From assembly GCF_018394055.1 (NCBI RefSeq), contig NZ_CP074441.1, forward strand, positions 310,001 through 374,000: a stretch of 64,000 nucleotides of DNA, read 5' to 3'. Positions 17,440 through 27,617 of the stretch are shown here, in pieces. Under the pieces are notes generated by a model. The model had not been told where the DNA came from and did no database searches. It worked only from the letters and a program-made list of their open reading frames with translations. The stretch comes from Weissella ceti (GTDB lineage: Bacteria; Bacillota; Bacilli; Lactobacillales; Lactobacillaceae). A program made the position numbers and the translations under genes. Within the stretch, counting starts at the first letter, position 1, and each line of letters begins with the position of its first letter.

Positions 17440-17874
17440 ATGTTCATGGGAACGTATCAACACACAATCGACACGAAAAATCGTCTAATTATCCCGGCAA
17501 AGTTCCGTAATCAATTGGGAGATTCCTTTGTTGTGACACGATGGATGGATCATTCATTACGTGCCTACACCCAAGAGGGATGGATTGAATTCTCAACGAA
17601 GCTTCGCAAGTTACCCGAAACAAATGCACAAGCGCGTCAATTTAAGCGTTTTGTGCTGGGTGGTGCGCAAGAAGTCGAGTTCGATAAACAAGGTCGCATT
17701 AATTTAGCGCAAAATTTGCGTCAATATGCGGAGATTGAAAAAGAAGCAACAATATTTGGATTGGGTGAAGACTCATTCGAAATTTGGAGTGCTGAACGTT
17801 GGCAAGATTATGAAGATATGACGGCAGACAACTTTGATGCTGTGGCAGATAGCTTGGATGGCTTGGACTTCTAA
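17440..17874 (+). CDS. mraZ: Transcriptional regulator MraZ
   Basis: 144 residues with two AbrB-like swapped-hairpin repeats: MGTYQHTIDTKNRLIIPAKF (about 3-22) and EVEFDKQGRINLAQNL (about 78-93), each with the DxK/DxQxR signature. It binds the repeat array just upstream and controls the dcw operon. AAAGGGGGAC precedes the ATG by seven bases; a second ATG two codons later is also possible. First gene of the division cluster. Confidence 0.96.
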   Translation: MFMGTYQHTIDTKNRLIIPAKFRNQLGDSFVVTRWMDHSLRAYTQEGWIEFSTKLRKLPETNAQARQFKRFVLGGAQEVEFDKQGRINLAQNLRQYAEIEKEATIFGLGEDSFEIWSAERWQDYEDMTADNFDAVADSLDGLDF

Positions 17875-17910
17875 CTCATTTCAATATTAAAAGGTAAAAA
17901 AGGTAAATAA

Positions 17911-18855
17911 ATGGCAGAATTTGATCACACGACAGTCTTGTTACACGAGGCAATTGATAATTTGAATGTACAACCAGATGGTACTTATGTTGATGCCACA
18001 CTTGGTGGTGGAGGACACTCAGGTCTCTTGGCAAGTCAATTAACAACTGGAAAGTTGTGGAGCTTTGATCAAGATATTACAGCGATTCGTTACAACCAAG
18101 AAAATTTGGCTGATGAATTAGCTGCTGGGAAGATTGATTTTATTCAAGATAACTTCCGTAACTTGGCTGCTGATTTGGCAGAGCAAGGTGTGTTTGGAAT
18201 TGATGGAATTGTCTATGACCTGGGTGTTTCATCACCGCAATTCGATGATGGACAACGTGGTTTTTCATATAACTACGATGCGCCATTAGACATGCGTATG
18301 AATCAAGATCAAGAACTAAATGCGCGTACAGTTGTGAATGAATGGTCATTCCATGAATTGCTACGTATTTTGAGTCGTTATGGTGAAGAAAAGTTTGCGA
18401 AGCAAATTGCACGTGCGATTGAACGCCAACGTGAAATTGCGCCAATTGAAACAACGTTTGAATTGGTTGAAGTGATTAAGTCAGCAATTCCAGCGCCGGC
18501 GCGTCGAACTGGTGGTCACCCAGCTAAGAAGAGTTTCCAAGCAATTCGTATTGCGGTTAACGATGAATTAGGTGTGGTTGAAGATTCATTGCAACAAGCT
18601 CTAGAGATCTTGAACGTTGGTGGACGTATTGCAGTGATTACTTTCCATTCATTGGAAGATCGTTTGGTTAAGACAATGTTCAAGGAAAAGACAAGTATTC
18701 CAGAATTACCAGCTGGGTTGCCAATTATTCCGGATGAAATGCAACCAGATTACAAGTTGGTTTCACGAAAGCCGATTTTGCCTGGCGAAGTTGAAATGGC
18801 TGAAAACCACCGTGCTCATTCAGCTAAATTACGTGTAATCGAACGTTTACGATAA
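17911..18855 (+). CDS. rsmH: 16S rRNA m4C1402 methyltransferase
   Basis: 314 residues, N4-methylating C1402 in the ribosomal P-site. SAM loop [13 protein letters not shown] at 28-40; [17 protein letters not shown] and [12 protein letters not shown] are family blocks. The position between mraZ and ftsL is invariant in Bacillota. The ribosome-binding site is weak (AAAAAGG, nine bases upstream), with a 36-base gap after mraZ. Confidence 0.97.
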   Translation: MAEFDHTTVLLHEAIDNLNVQPDGTYVDATLGGGGHSGLLASQLTTGKLWSFDQDITAIRYNQENLADELAAGKIDFIQDNFRNLAADLAEQGVFGIDGIVYDLGVSSPQFDDGQRGFSYNYDAPLDMRMNQDQELNARTVVNEWSFHELLRILSRYGEEKFAKQIARAIERQREIAPIETTFELVEVIKSAIPAPARRTGGHPAKKSFQAIRIAVNDELGVVEDSLQQALEILNVGGRIAVITFHSLEDRLVKTMFKEKTSIPELPAGLPIIPDEMQPDYKLVSRKPILPGEVEMAENHRAHSAKLRVIERLR

Positions 18856-18905
18856 AAAAATAATGTCTATCTAAATAATCTGATATAGCGAGAAAGGAAC
18901 AGACG

Positions 18906-19262
18906 ATGGCTGCGATTCCACAATATAAAACAAATCCAACTCCAAAAAATCAACCGCTTAAAAAGCGTCATGTGCAACGTAAATATGCGGCGCCTAAGTG
19001 GAATTTAATGGACAAGGTAATGGCAGGCGCAGTAGGTCTGACCATTCTATGCATGATGTTGTTAGTTATTTCGATGGCTGATAGAGCCGCATCAGCAAAC
19101 AACACATTATCAATGACAACGGCTCAATATGACAAACTTGAAAACGAAAATAACGACTTGAAGCAAGAGATCAATGATTTATCTAGTCCTGGTCGTTTAG
19201 AGAAGATTGCCAAGAAGTATGGCCTATCAATGCAGAACAATAATGTTAGGAATGTAAAATAA
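18906..19262 (+). CDS. ftsL: Cell division protein FtsL
   Basis: 118 residues: a basic cytosolic tail (about 1-36), one membrane helix (about 38-57) and an external coiled coil (NTLSMTTAQYDKLENENNDL and onward), ending NNNVRNVK. It joins FtsQ/DivIB and DivIC to activate septal peptidoglycan synthesis. Sequence is weakly conserved; the call rests on topology and position between rsmH and the PBP2x gene. Its stop codon abuts the next start. Confidence 0.9.
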   Translation: MAAIPQYKTNPTPKNQPLKKRHVQRKYAAPKWNLMDKVMAGAVGLTILCMMLLVISMADRAASANNTLSMTTAQYDKLENENNDLKQEINDLSSPGRLEKIAKKYGLSMQNNNVRNVK

Positions 19263-21452
19263 ATGGCAGATAAAAAACGGACACCTAAAAATCAATTAGA
19301 TCGTAATAGTCGCAATGCAGGGAGAATCCTAGTATTGGCCATGCTACTCGTCTTAATTGTATTGGGTGGCCGTTTTTCTTATGTAGCCATCACACAACAG
19401 GTGCGTGGTCATGACTTAGGTAAAGTAACCCAAAAAATTTATCAGAATCAAAATATTGATCGTGCCCGACGAGGAACTATTTTTGACGTCGATGGGAATG
19501 TGATTGCCGAAAATTCAACGGCATACACAGTTATTGGAGTAATTGATGAACGTCAAGTTGGTTTGGATGGATCAAAACAATATATTGCACCAGAAGATGA
19601 TAAAGAAGTTGCTAAAAAAATGGCCAAGATTTTAGGTGATAAACCTAAGTACTATGAAAATATCTTGACCGATGGACGAAAGAATAAATTGAGTCAAGTG
19701 CAATTTGGTGTACGTGGCCAAAGCTTGAATGCCTCTAAGTATAAGGCACTTAAAAAATTAGATATTCCAGGAATTGACTTTTCAAATAACCTAGTACGTT
19801 TTTATCCAAATGGTTTCTATGCATCAGATTTAATTGGAATGGCGCAAAAGAAAGAAGACGATAAGACCGGTATTAGCCAATTGAAAGGAACAATGGGAAT
19901 TGAAGCGAATTGGGATAAAGACTTGTCAGGTAATGATGGTATTAAAACAACCAACATGCCAAAGAACGAAGAAGCCAAATTGCGTAATGCTGCCGCAGAA
20001 AGCGGACACGATATTTATACAACGCTAAACAGTAACTTACAAAAGTTATTGGAAGGGCAAATGGACAAGCTAGCGAAGGAAACAGTCCCATATTCTGCTA
20101 CTGCAACTGTGATGGATACACAAACTGGAAAGATTGTTGCCCAAACACAACGTCCTAGTTATAATCCAGAAACTGGAAAAGGAATTGGCGATTTGTGGTC
20201 CAATGAATTGGTTGAAGCCCCATATGAACCAGGATCAGTTATGAAGGGGATTATGGTAGCTGCCGCAATTGAAAACGGGACTTGGAAACCCAATGATACA
20301 TTCGCCTCTGGTCGTTTACGAATTGGTGATAAAGTCGTGAATGATTGGAACGAAGGACAAGGTTGGGGGAGAATCACTTATAGTGAAGGTCTAGCTCGCT
20401 CATCTAACGTTGCAATGGCAAAAACCGTAGAGAAAATGGGAGCTGATGTCTGGCGTGATTATATTGATAAATTTGACTTTTTGAAGTCAACTAATTCCGG
20501 TTTAACAACTGAAGAGGCTGGAAGTATTCAGTATAAGTATCCCATTGATCAAGCAAGTACAGCCTTTGGACAAGCCATAGCTGTTACACCAATTCAAATG
20601 TTACAAGCTTATTCAGCCATTGCAGGGAATGGAGAAGTCCTGAAGCCACAATTTATTGAAAAAATTGTTAATTCAGAAAAAGATGAAGTCCTATTTCAAG
20701 CGAAGCGTCAAGTTGTGAGTCATCCGATTAGTGAAAAAACTGCTAAAGCAACTCGTAAGCAATTAGAAGATGTTATTTATTCACCGGCTGGAACTGGTAA
20801 GGAATATGCAATTCCGGGTGTTCGTACGAGTGGTAAGTCGGGAACGGCCCAAATCTCTACAGCCAATGGATACAGTATGCCTGGAGATACATCTAATGAA
20901 ATTCATTCATGGATGGGGATGGCCCCAGCTGATAAGCCACGCTATGTCATGTACATTGTGGTTAAGAAGCCAACCAAGAATGGTGGTAATATCAATAAGT
21001 ACTTAGCAGATGTATTTGTGCCCGTTATGCAACGTGCCTTAACGATGTCAGAGGATGATAATAAAATTATTGTCAGCAAAGACCAAGAATTTAAGGTGCC
21101 AAATGTAACAGGTCTGGGGACAAATGAAGCAAAGAAAGTATTAGAAAAATCAGGATTACAATCAGTGGTGATTGGTGATGGACCAACGGTTAAACAACAA
21201 AATCCACCGGTTGGGCGTAAAACGTTGGCAAATCAGCTAGTTGTCTTACAAACAGACAGCAACTCAGTGACCATGCCGGATATGCGTGGTTGGTCTAAGA
21301 GTGATGCTCTTGCTTGGGGAAAATTAGCAAATTTGGAAATCCGAACCAAGGGTGAGGGATTTGTCACCAGTCAGTCAATTGATGTTGGGACAGAACTGGA
21401 TGATAGCGTTAAAGGAATTGCAATAGAATTGAAAATGCCTAAGGGTAATTAG
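19263..21452 (+). CDS. pbpX: Penicillin-binding protein 2X / FtsI transpeptidase with PASTA domains
   Basis: 729 residues, the septal peptidoglycan transpeptidase. Order: membrane helix (about 22-42), dimerisation domain, transpeptidase with the acyl-enzyme Ser 325 (SVMK), SSN at 380-382 and KSGT at 525-528, then two C-terminal PASTA modules from about residue 617 (EFKVPNVTGLGTNEA and SVTMPDMRGWSKSDA). PASTA units bind cell wall and adjust activity. Starts directly after the ftsL stop (TAAATG), suggesting translational coupling. Confidence 0.97.
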   Translation: MADKKRTPKNQLDRNSRNAGRILVLAMLLVLIVLGGRFSYVAITQQVRGHDLGKVTQKIYQNQNIDRARRGTIFDVDGNVIAENSTAYTVIGVIDERQVGLDGSKQYIAPEDDKEVAKKMAKILGDKPKYYENILTDGRKNKLSQVQFGVRGQSLNASKYKALKKLDIPGIDFSNNLVRFYPNGFYASDLIGMAQKKEDDKTGISQLKGTMGIEANWDKDLSGNDGIKTTNMPKNEEAKLRNAAAESGHDIYTTLNSNLQKLLEGQMDKLAKETVPYSATATVMDTQTGKIVAQTQRPSYNPETGKGIGDLWSNELVEAPYEPGSVMKGIMVAAAIENGTWKPNDTFASGRLRIGDKVVNDWNEGQGWGRITYSEGLARSSNVAMAKTVEKMGADVWRDYIDKFDFLKSTNSGLTTEEAGSIQYKYPIDQASTAFGQAIAVTPIQMLQAYSAIAGNGEVLKPQFIEKIVNSEKDEVLFQAKRQVVSHPISEKTAKATRKQLEDVIYSPAGTGKEYAIPGVRTSGKSGTAQISTANGYSMPGDTSNEIHSWMGMAPADKPRYVMYIVVKKPTKNGGNINKYLADVFVPVMQRALTMSEDDNKIIVSKDQEFKVPNVTGLGTNEAKKVLEKSGLQSVVIGDGPTVKQQNPPVGRKTLANQLVVLQTDSNSVTMPDMRGWSKSDALAWGKLANLEIRTKGEGFVTSQSIDVGTELDDSVKGIAIELKMPKGN

Positions 21453-21460
21453 AGGAGTAA

Positions 21461-22456
21461 ATGATGGTTGTTTGGATGATTGGTTTATTAGTTGGTATTG
21501 TGGCTTCATTAATTGCGGTACCAACAGTTCGTGAATATTTTAAGAAGAAAAAAGTTGAGCAATTAGTGATGCGTACTGGTGAATTTGGACCAGATCATGC
21601 AGCTAAGGCTGGAACACCAACAATGGGTGGTGTTGCATTTATTGCGGTTGTAGTTCTTGGATACATCGTTGTTGGATTTATGACAAAGTCATATGATGCG
21701 ACAGCTTGGGCAACCTTAAGTGCTATTATCTTGTATGCAATTGTTGGTGCGATTGATGATAGTGTTAAGATCTTCAACAGTCGTGATGAAGGCTTGCGTT
21801 TCATTCCTAAGTTGAGCGTTGAAATTATTGCAGCAGTATTAGCTGTTGGTATCTTATACGTAAATGGATTTGAATTTAGTTGGCCAATGCCATTTGGTCT
21901 AGATCCAATCCAAAACATTGCGCTATACACAATGCTAGTGATTGTGTGGCTAGTTGGTTGGTCAAATGCAACTAATCTAACAGATGGACTTGATGGATTA
22001 GCAACAGGGGCAAGTATCATTGCCTACACAGCCTACCTAATTATTGCGATGCAATCAGGTAACGCATCAATGATGTTGCTAGATGCTTTGATGATTGGTG
22101 CATTACTAGGATTCTTTATGTTTAATCATTATCCGGCATCTATCTTTATGGGTGACACAGGGTCACTTGCCCTAGGAGCCGGGTTAGCATTGAACGCGAT
22201 TGTATTGCACGTTGAATGGTCATTATTGTTGATTGGGATTGTTTTCTTTGTGGATACATTGTCGGTGATTATCCAAGTTGGAAGTTTCAAGCTACGTGGT
22301 AAGCGTGTTTTCTTGATGACACCAATTCATCACGGATTTGAAAAGGGTGGTCTAACAGGAAACGTTGAGAAGCCATGGAACGAATGGCAAGTGGATGCCT
22401 TCTTCTGGGGAATGGGCTTGCTAGGGGCAATCGTCTACTTCGGATTATTCCACTAA
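21461..22456 (+). CDS. mraY: Phospho-N-acetylmuramoyl-pentapeptide transferase
   Basis: 331 residues with about ten membrane helices. It makes lipid I from UDP-MurNAc-pentapeptide and undecaprenyl phosphate. Catalytic blocks: KAGTPTMGG, IGAIDD (VGAIDDSVK), NATNLTDGLDGLA and GDTGS, plus PIHHGFEKGG near the end. Two adjacent ATG codons (21461, 21464) follow GAGGAG; the second is better spaced. The gene is followed by a 143-base hairpin-rich gap, not by the usual close junction with murD. Confidence 0.97.
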   Translation: MMVVWMIGLLVGIVASLIAVPTVREYFKKKKVEQLVMRTGEFGPDHAAKAGTPTMGGVAFIAVVVLGYIVVGFMTKSYDATAWATLSAIILYAIVGAIDDSVKIFNSRDEGLRFIPKLSVEIIAAVLAVGILYVNGFEFSWPMPFGLDPIQNIALYTMLVIVWLVGWSNATNLTDGLDGLATGASIIAYTAYLIIAMQSGNASMMLLDALMIGALLGFFMFNHYPASIFMGDTGSLALGAGLALNAIVLHVEWSLLLIGIVFFVDTLSVIIQVGSFKLRGKRVFLMTPIHHGFEKGGLTGNVEKPWNEWQVDAFFWGMGLLGAIVYFGLFH

Positions 22457-22469
22457 GCTACTAGTCAGA

Positions 22470-22570
22470 AGATTTAAACCGGGAGGAAACTCCCATACAT
22501 ATTGTACGATCGCCTGAATTATTGGGAAGTATGCCAGGCATTCCAGAGGACTTAGCCTCTGTACATACAG
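22470..22570 (+). ncRNA. Hairpin-rich RNA element between mraY and murD (uncharacterised)
   Basis: Three compact hairpins are packed in about 100 bases: GGGAG-GAAA-CTCCC (22481-22494, GNRA loop), GGAA...TTCC enclosing TGC/GCA (22524-22544), and CAGAGG/CCTCTG with a six-base loop (22544-22561). TGTAC (22503-22507) can pair GTACA (22561-22565), competing with the last helix. No T tract follows, so it is not an ordinary terminator. It could be a cis-regulator, a processing site or a protein-binding leader of murD. Confidence 0.5.
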
Positions 22571-22599
22571 AACTCACTACAGAGAAAGGATGTTAAAGA

Positions 22600-23934
22600 A
22601 TGATGAAAGCATTGGTAATTGGATTTGCACGTTCAGGTGCCGCCGCTGCGGCATTGTTACAAGCCGAAGGTGCACAAGTCGTTGTATCTGATCCTAAATT
22701 AGACGCAAATGATGACAAGGTAAAAGAATTAGAACAAGCCGGGGTGGTCTTTACAACAGAACAAACAGAAGATTTGTTGGAGCACGTAGACGTTGTGGTA
22801 AAAAATCCTGGAATTCCATACCATATTCCTATTTTACAAGCGGCAATGACTCGAAACATTCCGATTGAAGTTGAAGTGACTCGTGCCCAAGCCTATATCA
22901 AGGGACCGTGGATTGCATTGACTGGTTCAAATGGTAAAACAACGGCTACTAAGATGATTGCCAGTGTACTTGAACGTAATGCAGATGCAACACATCCAGT
23001 TAAGGTAGCGGGAAATATTGGTACACCGGTCAGTGAATTAGCAAGAACGCTGTCTGCAGATGATACATTGATTACGGAATTGTCATCATTTCAATTGATG
23101 GCAATGCCAAATGCACAACCTAATATTGCGGTAATTACAAACATCTTTTCATCACATCTCGATTTTCATGGTACGCGCGATGAATATGTTCGTGCTAAGT
23201 TGAACATTACAATGCATCAAAAGCCAACGGATTTCTTAGTGATGAATTATGACCGTCCAGAATGGATTGAGATGGTGAAAGAATCACCGGCACAAATTGT
23301 GCCATTTAGTCGTCAAAATGTAACCCAAGATGGAGCGTATCAATTGGATGGGCGCCTATACTTCCGTGATGAGATGATTATGGACGCTGATGAAATTGGT
23401 GTACCAGGTGATCACAATATTGAAAATGCATTAATTGCGATTGCGGTTGGTAAATTGCGTGGTGTTGACAATGAAAAAATTGCGAGTGCTTTACGTCAAT
23501 TTGGTGGCGTTGAACATCGTTTGCAAAAAATTGGCATTTATGAAGGATGTACGGTCTTTAATGATTCGAAAGCAACTGATATTGAAGCAACCGAAAGCGC
23601 ATTGTCTGGCTTTGAACAACCGGTAGTATTGCTAGCAGGTGGCCTTGATCGCGGAGACGATTTAATGCGCTTAATCCCGGCAATGCAAGGGAAGGTGAAA
23701 CAAATGGTTGTCTTTGGTCAAACGGCAGAGCAATTGATCACCGTTGCCGAAGCGGCTGATATTAAAGTCGTGAAGACACAGGATGTCACAACTGCAGTAC
23801 CATTAGCTTTTGAAAATAGTCAAGCGGGGGATGTGATCTTACTATCACCGGCAGCAGCTTCATGGGATCAATATCCAAATTTTGAAACGCGTGGTGATAT
23901 GTTCATTGACGCAGTTAAACAATACGTAAAATAG
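22600..23934 (+). CDS. murD: UDP-N-acetylmuramoyl-L-alanine:D-glutamate ligase
   Basis: 444 residues, cytosolic Mur ligase adding D-Glu. It has an N-terminal UDP-binding Rossmann domain, ATP loop GSNGKTT (109-115) and the C-terminal domain with NDSKATD and LLAGGLDRGDD. AAAGGATG precedes a double ATG. It precedes murG in the normal dcw order. Confidence 0.97.
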   Translation: MMKALVIGFARSGAAAAALLQAEGAQVVVSDPKLDANDDKVKELEQAGVVFTTEQTEDLLEHVDVVVKNPGIPYHIPILQAAMTRNIPIEVEVTRAQAYIKGPWIALTGSNGKTTATKMIASVLERNADATHPVKVAGNIGTPVSELARTLSADDTLITELSSFQLMAMPNAQPNIAVITNIFSSHLDFHGTRDEYVRAKLNITMHQKPTDFLVMNYDRPEWIEMVKESPAQIVPFSRQNVTQDGAYQLDGRLYFRDEMIMDADEIGVPGDHNIENALIAIAVGKLRGVDNEKIASALRQFGGVEHRLQKIGIYEGCTVFNDSKATDIEATESALSGFEQPVVLLAGGLDRGDDLMRLIPAMQGKVKQMVVFGQTAEQLITVAEAADIKVVKTQDVTTAVPLAFENSQAGDVILLSPAAASWDQYPNFETRGDMFIDAVKQYVK

Positions 23935-23946
23935 AAAGGAAACATT

Positions 23947-25056
23947 ATGCGAATTGTAGTATCAGGTGGTGGAACCGGAGGGCATATTTACCCAGCCCTA
24001 GCAACAATCAAAAAAATGCAAGAGCGTGATCCAGAGCTAGAAGTACTATACATTGGTGGTGAACGTGGTCTTGAAAAAGATATCGTTCCTGCAGCAGGTG
24101 TTAACTTTAAAGCAATTGCAATCCAAGGATTTAATCGTTCAGCGGTGCTGGATAACTTTAAGACAGTTAAGTTATTCTTAGCAGGAACAAATAAAGTTCG
24201 TAAGATGCTCCGTGAATTCCAACCAGATGTTGTGATTGGAACAGGTGGTTATGTTTCTGGGCCTGTCCTATATGCGGCGCAAATGTTGAAAATTCCAACG
24301 GTTATTCATGAGCAAAATTCAGTGGTCGGTGTGACAAATAAGTTTTTGTCACGTAAAGCGACCAAAGTCGGTGTAGCCTTTCCGGCGGCTATGAGTGCTT
24401 TTAAAAAGGGACAAGCCACAGTTGTTGGTAATCCACGTGCACAAGAAGTCGTTGAGGCAGGTGGAGATTTTGATTGGAACGCATTAGGTCTTTCAGAAGA
24501 TTTGCCAACCGTCTTGGTTTTTGGTGGATCACAAGGTGCATTGAAGTTAAACCGCGCGATGTTGGATTCAGCAGTTCGCTTTGCTGAACGCGATTACCAA
24601 GTTATTTTTGCGACAGGAACAAACCGTTTTGAAGAAGTAACGGCTGAGATTTTGAACGAAGAAATTACCATTCCAGCAAATATGTCAATTGTGCCGTACA
24701 TTAGTAATATGCCGGCATTGATGCCGTTGGTTGATTTGGTTGTCGGTCGTGCTGGAGCAACAAGTTTGGCGGAACAAACAGCGCTGGGTAAGCCTATGGT
24801 TTTGATCCCAAGCCCATATGTGACGAATGATCATCAAACGAAGAATGCCCAAAGCTTGGTCCAAGCTGGTGCAGCAACAATGCTTACAGAAGCTGAGTTA
24901 GCGGGTGATACATTATTTGAAGCTGTTGATAACATTATGTCAAACGTACCAACACGCCAAACAATGGCTGAGCAAGCAAAGAAGTTGGGTGTGCCTGATG
25001 CGGCGGATCAATTTGCAAACCTTGTTGAATCAACGTTGACAGACTATCAAGCATAA
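23947..25056 (+). CDS. murG: Lipid II synthase MurG
   Basis: 369 residues, GT-B fold glycosyltransferase that adds GlcNAc to lipid I at the inner membrane face. GGGTGGHIYPALA (7-19) is the first G-loop; later blocks are HEQNSVVG, VFGGSQGALKLN and GRAGATSLAEQTALGKP. GAAAGGAAA stands in front of the ATG, twelve bases after murD. Confidence 0.97.
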   Translation: MRIVVSGGGTGGHIYPALATIKKMQERDPELEVLYIGGERGLEKDIVPAAGVNFKAIAIQGFNRSAVLDNFKTVKLFLAGTNKVRKMLREFQPDVVIGTGGYVSGPVLYAAQMLKIPTVIHEQNSVVGVTNKFLSRKATKVGVAFPAAMSAFKKGQATVVGNPRAQEVVEAGGDFDWNALGLSEDLPTVLVFGGSQGALKLNRAMLDSAVRFAERDYQVIFATGTNRFEEVTAEILNEEITIPANMSIVPYISNMPALMPLVDLVVGRAGATSLAEQTALGKPMVLIPSPYVTNDHQTKNAQSLVQAGAATMLTEAELAGDTLFEAVDNIMSNVPTRQTMAEQAKKLGVPDAADQFANLVESTLTDYQA

Positions 25057-25102
25057 AATATAAAATTATTATTTAGAAAACAAATCGTTAGGAGGCCAAC
25101 AG

Positions 25103-26092
25103 ATGACGAATGAATCTGATGAAAAACAAGAACAGAATAAAACATCGCATATTCAAGACCATCTGAATCAATTGTTGGCTGAAAAAGATGGCCTAACGAA
25201 TGAGGAAGATGCCAAAAGTGAACAAACTGTGGCATCAGTACATACAACTGAGCAAGAAAAACAGTCATTTGGAACACGGATTGTTAAAAGTATGCGTTCG
25301 TTTTTTAGTGATGAAGATGGTGGAGGCTTCCGTTTTGTTACACCCGCAGAACTGAAGGAAAGCGTAGAATCAGTAGACTGGCGTGGGCGTTGGACGCTAA
25401 AGAATTTAAATGATATGGAGCGCCAAGGGTTACTAGTCATAACTGGTCTAGTTGTTGTTGCGTCAGTTCTTGGCTTTTTAGTCTCGCCACTTGGATCTAT
25501 TTCTACGTATAACGTGAAAGGGAATCAAGAAGTCTCAACCAAAAAATTATTGTCAGAGCTGCACTTAGACCAAGGCCAATCTTCGTTGCTATTGCTAACC
25601 GAATCACGGGCATTGGCAAAAAAAGCACATGACATGGATCCACAAATTCAAGATTTGAAACTAACTTTGAAGTCACCAACAGTAATGGACGTTAAAGTAG
25701 TAGAAATTCCCAGTGTTGGGTACCTAAAGGATGGGGGGAAATATATTCCGCTGTTGGCTGATGGTACACGTTTGACCAAAGAGGCTAAAAAATGGCCGGA
25801 TGAATCTTTCCCAGTTTATACGGGATTTAAAGATGATGAAAAATTTGACAATGTCTTACGTTCATTTGGAACATTATCATTAGCATTGCGTCAAGCAGTA
25901 TCAGAAGTTATTTGGTCACCGACAAGTGAAAATAGTAGTCGTTTAGTATTTATAATGAATGACGGAAATCAAGTTTTAGCCAACTCAGAAAACTTTGAAA
26001 CAAAATTCAAATACTATCCTGGAATGGCAACGCAATTGAAGAAAAACGGTGTAATTGATTTGCAAGTTGGTGCTTACGCAAAACCCTATTAA
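25103..26092 (+). CDS. divIB: Cell division protein DivIB/FtsQ
   Basis: 329 residues: a long charged cytosolic domain (1-105), one membrane helix (about 109-129), then the POTRA domain (SISTYNVKGNQEVSTKKLL) and beta domain. It bridges FtsL/DivIC and the septal synthase. The acidic, glutamine/lysine-rich N-terminus (residues 1-55) looks disordered. AGGAGG precedes the ATG by seven bases. Confidence 0.93.
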   Translation: MTNESDEKQEQNKTSHIQDHLNQLLAEKDGLTNEEDAKSEQTVASVHTTEQEKQSFGTRIVKSMRSFFSDEDGGGFRFVTPAELKESVESVDWRGRWTLKNLNDMERQGLLVITGLVVVASVLGFLVSPLGSISTYNVKGNQEVSTKKLLSELHLDQGQSSLLLLTESRALAKKAHDMDPQIQDLKLTLKSPTVMDVKVVEIPSVGYLKDGGKYIPLLADGTRLTKEAKKWPDESFPVYTGFKDDEKFDNVLRSFGTLSLALRQAVSEVIWSPTSENSSRLVFIMNDGNQVLANSENFETKFKYYPGMATQLKKNGVIDLQVGAYAKPY

Positions 26093-26218
26093 TTCCAGTG
26101 TTTAATCTTATTATTTGTACACAAAGCCTAGTGAAATCAAGGTTAAGTATGGTATTATCATAGAGAAAGTTTTATTTTCGAATGGACTAATGGTGAGTAT
26201 GTAAAAAGGAGGGGACAA

Positions 26219-27592
26219 ATGGCCAATCATGGGATGATTGTAGGGCTCGATGTAGGAACTAACACAGTTAAAGTTCTTGCAGCCGATGTCCGTGATCAAC
26301 AAGCGAATATTATCGCTGTCGGTCGTTCTGTTTCACATGGGGTGAACAAAGGTGTTGTTGTTGATATCGACGCAACAGCAAATGACATTCGACAAGCGGT
26401 CGCACAAGTGAATGAACAAGCAAGTGAAGCGGTCACGGAAGTGATTGCTTTATTGCCTGTAAAAGATATTCAAATGAGTCATGTAGAAGGAACTGTAACG
26501 GTCGAAGAAAGCCAACACATTTCATACTATGACGTTGAAGCAGTTGTACAAGAAGCTTTGAAGGGGCAAGTTAGTCATGATCGTGAAGTGATTGAGATGT
26601 TCCCAGAAGAGTTTATCGTGGATGATTTTGATGGTATTCAAGATCCAAATGATATGGTTGGAATGCGCCTGGGAATGCGAGCCACTGTATATTCAGCGCC
26701 ACGTAATCTAGTACGTAACTTGCGCCTAGCAATCGAAAAAGCAGGATTAAATGTTCGCGACATGGTACTAACACCAGTTGCGGAAGGGAAAACTATTCTT
26801 AGCGATGCTGAACAAGAATTTGGAACTATTTTGTTGGATATGGGAGCTGGACAAACAACAGCAACGGTTATTCAAGATCGCATGACCAAATTCATTACAA
26901 CGTTCCCGGCTGGTGGTGACAATATCACGCGTGATATTAGTACAGTATTATCAATCGGTGGTTATGACGCAGATATGTTAAAGCTAGATGCCGGTGTGGC
27001 TTTGGTTGAACAGGCTAACTCAGAGAATCAATTAATGATTCAAAAAGTAGGAGAAGATGAACCAGAACGTATTTCAGAGAAACATCTTGCTGAAATCATC
27101 GAAGCACGCACGATTCAAATTCTAAGCAAGTTACAAGAACCTCTGGCAGAAGCAGAAGCGCTAACTGTTCCAGGAGGCGTAACGTTAATTGGTGGCACAT
27201 CTACATTACGTGGCATGACCGATGCGGTTAGTGCTGTGTTTGGTACAAAGGCACGCCAATTTACACCTGATGATATTGGCTTACGTCATCCTGGTATGTC
27301 AGGTGTCTGGGCAGTTGTTCAATATGCCGCTTTGCAAACACCAGTTCAACTGATTGTTAAACAAGCGTTATATGGATTGCCGCTATACGTTGTGGGTAAG
27401 CCGCAAGTTGGTGCGCCGTTCAAAGCTGAACGTAAGGCATTCTTTGAGCCAAAGCAACCAGCACGTACAACCCAAGCAACACCAGAAAACGAAACAAACA
27501 TTGAAACTAACGAAACAAATACAGATAATCAAAATGATGAAGAAAAAACAGGTGCTCGCGCCGTTAACTTCTTAAAAGGATTTTTTGATTAA
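26219..27592 (+). CDS. ftsA: Cell division protein FtsA
   Basis: 457 residues, actin-like membrane anchor of FtsZ. GLDVGTNTVKVL near the start and ILLDMGAGQTTATVI are the phosphate loops; GGVTLIGGTSTLRGM is the adenosine motif. After the fold comes a Glu/Thr/Asn-rich linker (about 410-443) and a C-terminal amphipathic helix AVNFLKGFFD for membrane binding. An extended -10 (TGGTATTAT, about 26150-26158) upstream suggests a promoter for ftsAZ in addition to operon read-through. Confidence 0.96.
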   Translation: MANHGMIVGLDVGTNTVKVLAADVRDQQANIIAVGRSVSHGVNKGVVVDIDATANDIRQAVAQVNEQASEAVTEVIALLPVKDIQMSHVEGTVTVEESQHISYYDVEAVVQEALKGQVSHDREVIEMFPEEFIVDDFDGIQDPNDMVGMRLGMRATVYSAPRNLVRNLRLAIEKAGLNVRDMVLTPVAEGKTILSDAEQEFGTILLDMGAGQTTATVIQDRMTKFITTFPAGGDNITRDISTVLSIGGYDADMLKLDAGVALVEQANSENQLMIQKVGEDEPERISEKHLAEIIEARTIQILSKLQEPLAEAEALTVPGGVTLIGGTSTLRGMTDAVSAVFGTKARQFTPDDIGLRHPGMSGVWAVVQYAALQTPVQLIVKQALYGLPLYVVGKPQVGAPFKAERKAFFEPKQPARTTQATPENETNIETNETNTDNQNDEEKTGARAVNFLKGFFD

Positions 27593-27617
27593 CAGGTAAA
27601 TAAACGAGGAGCTCAGT

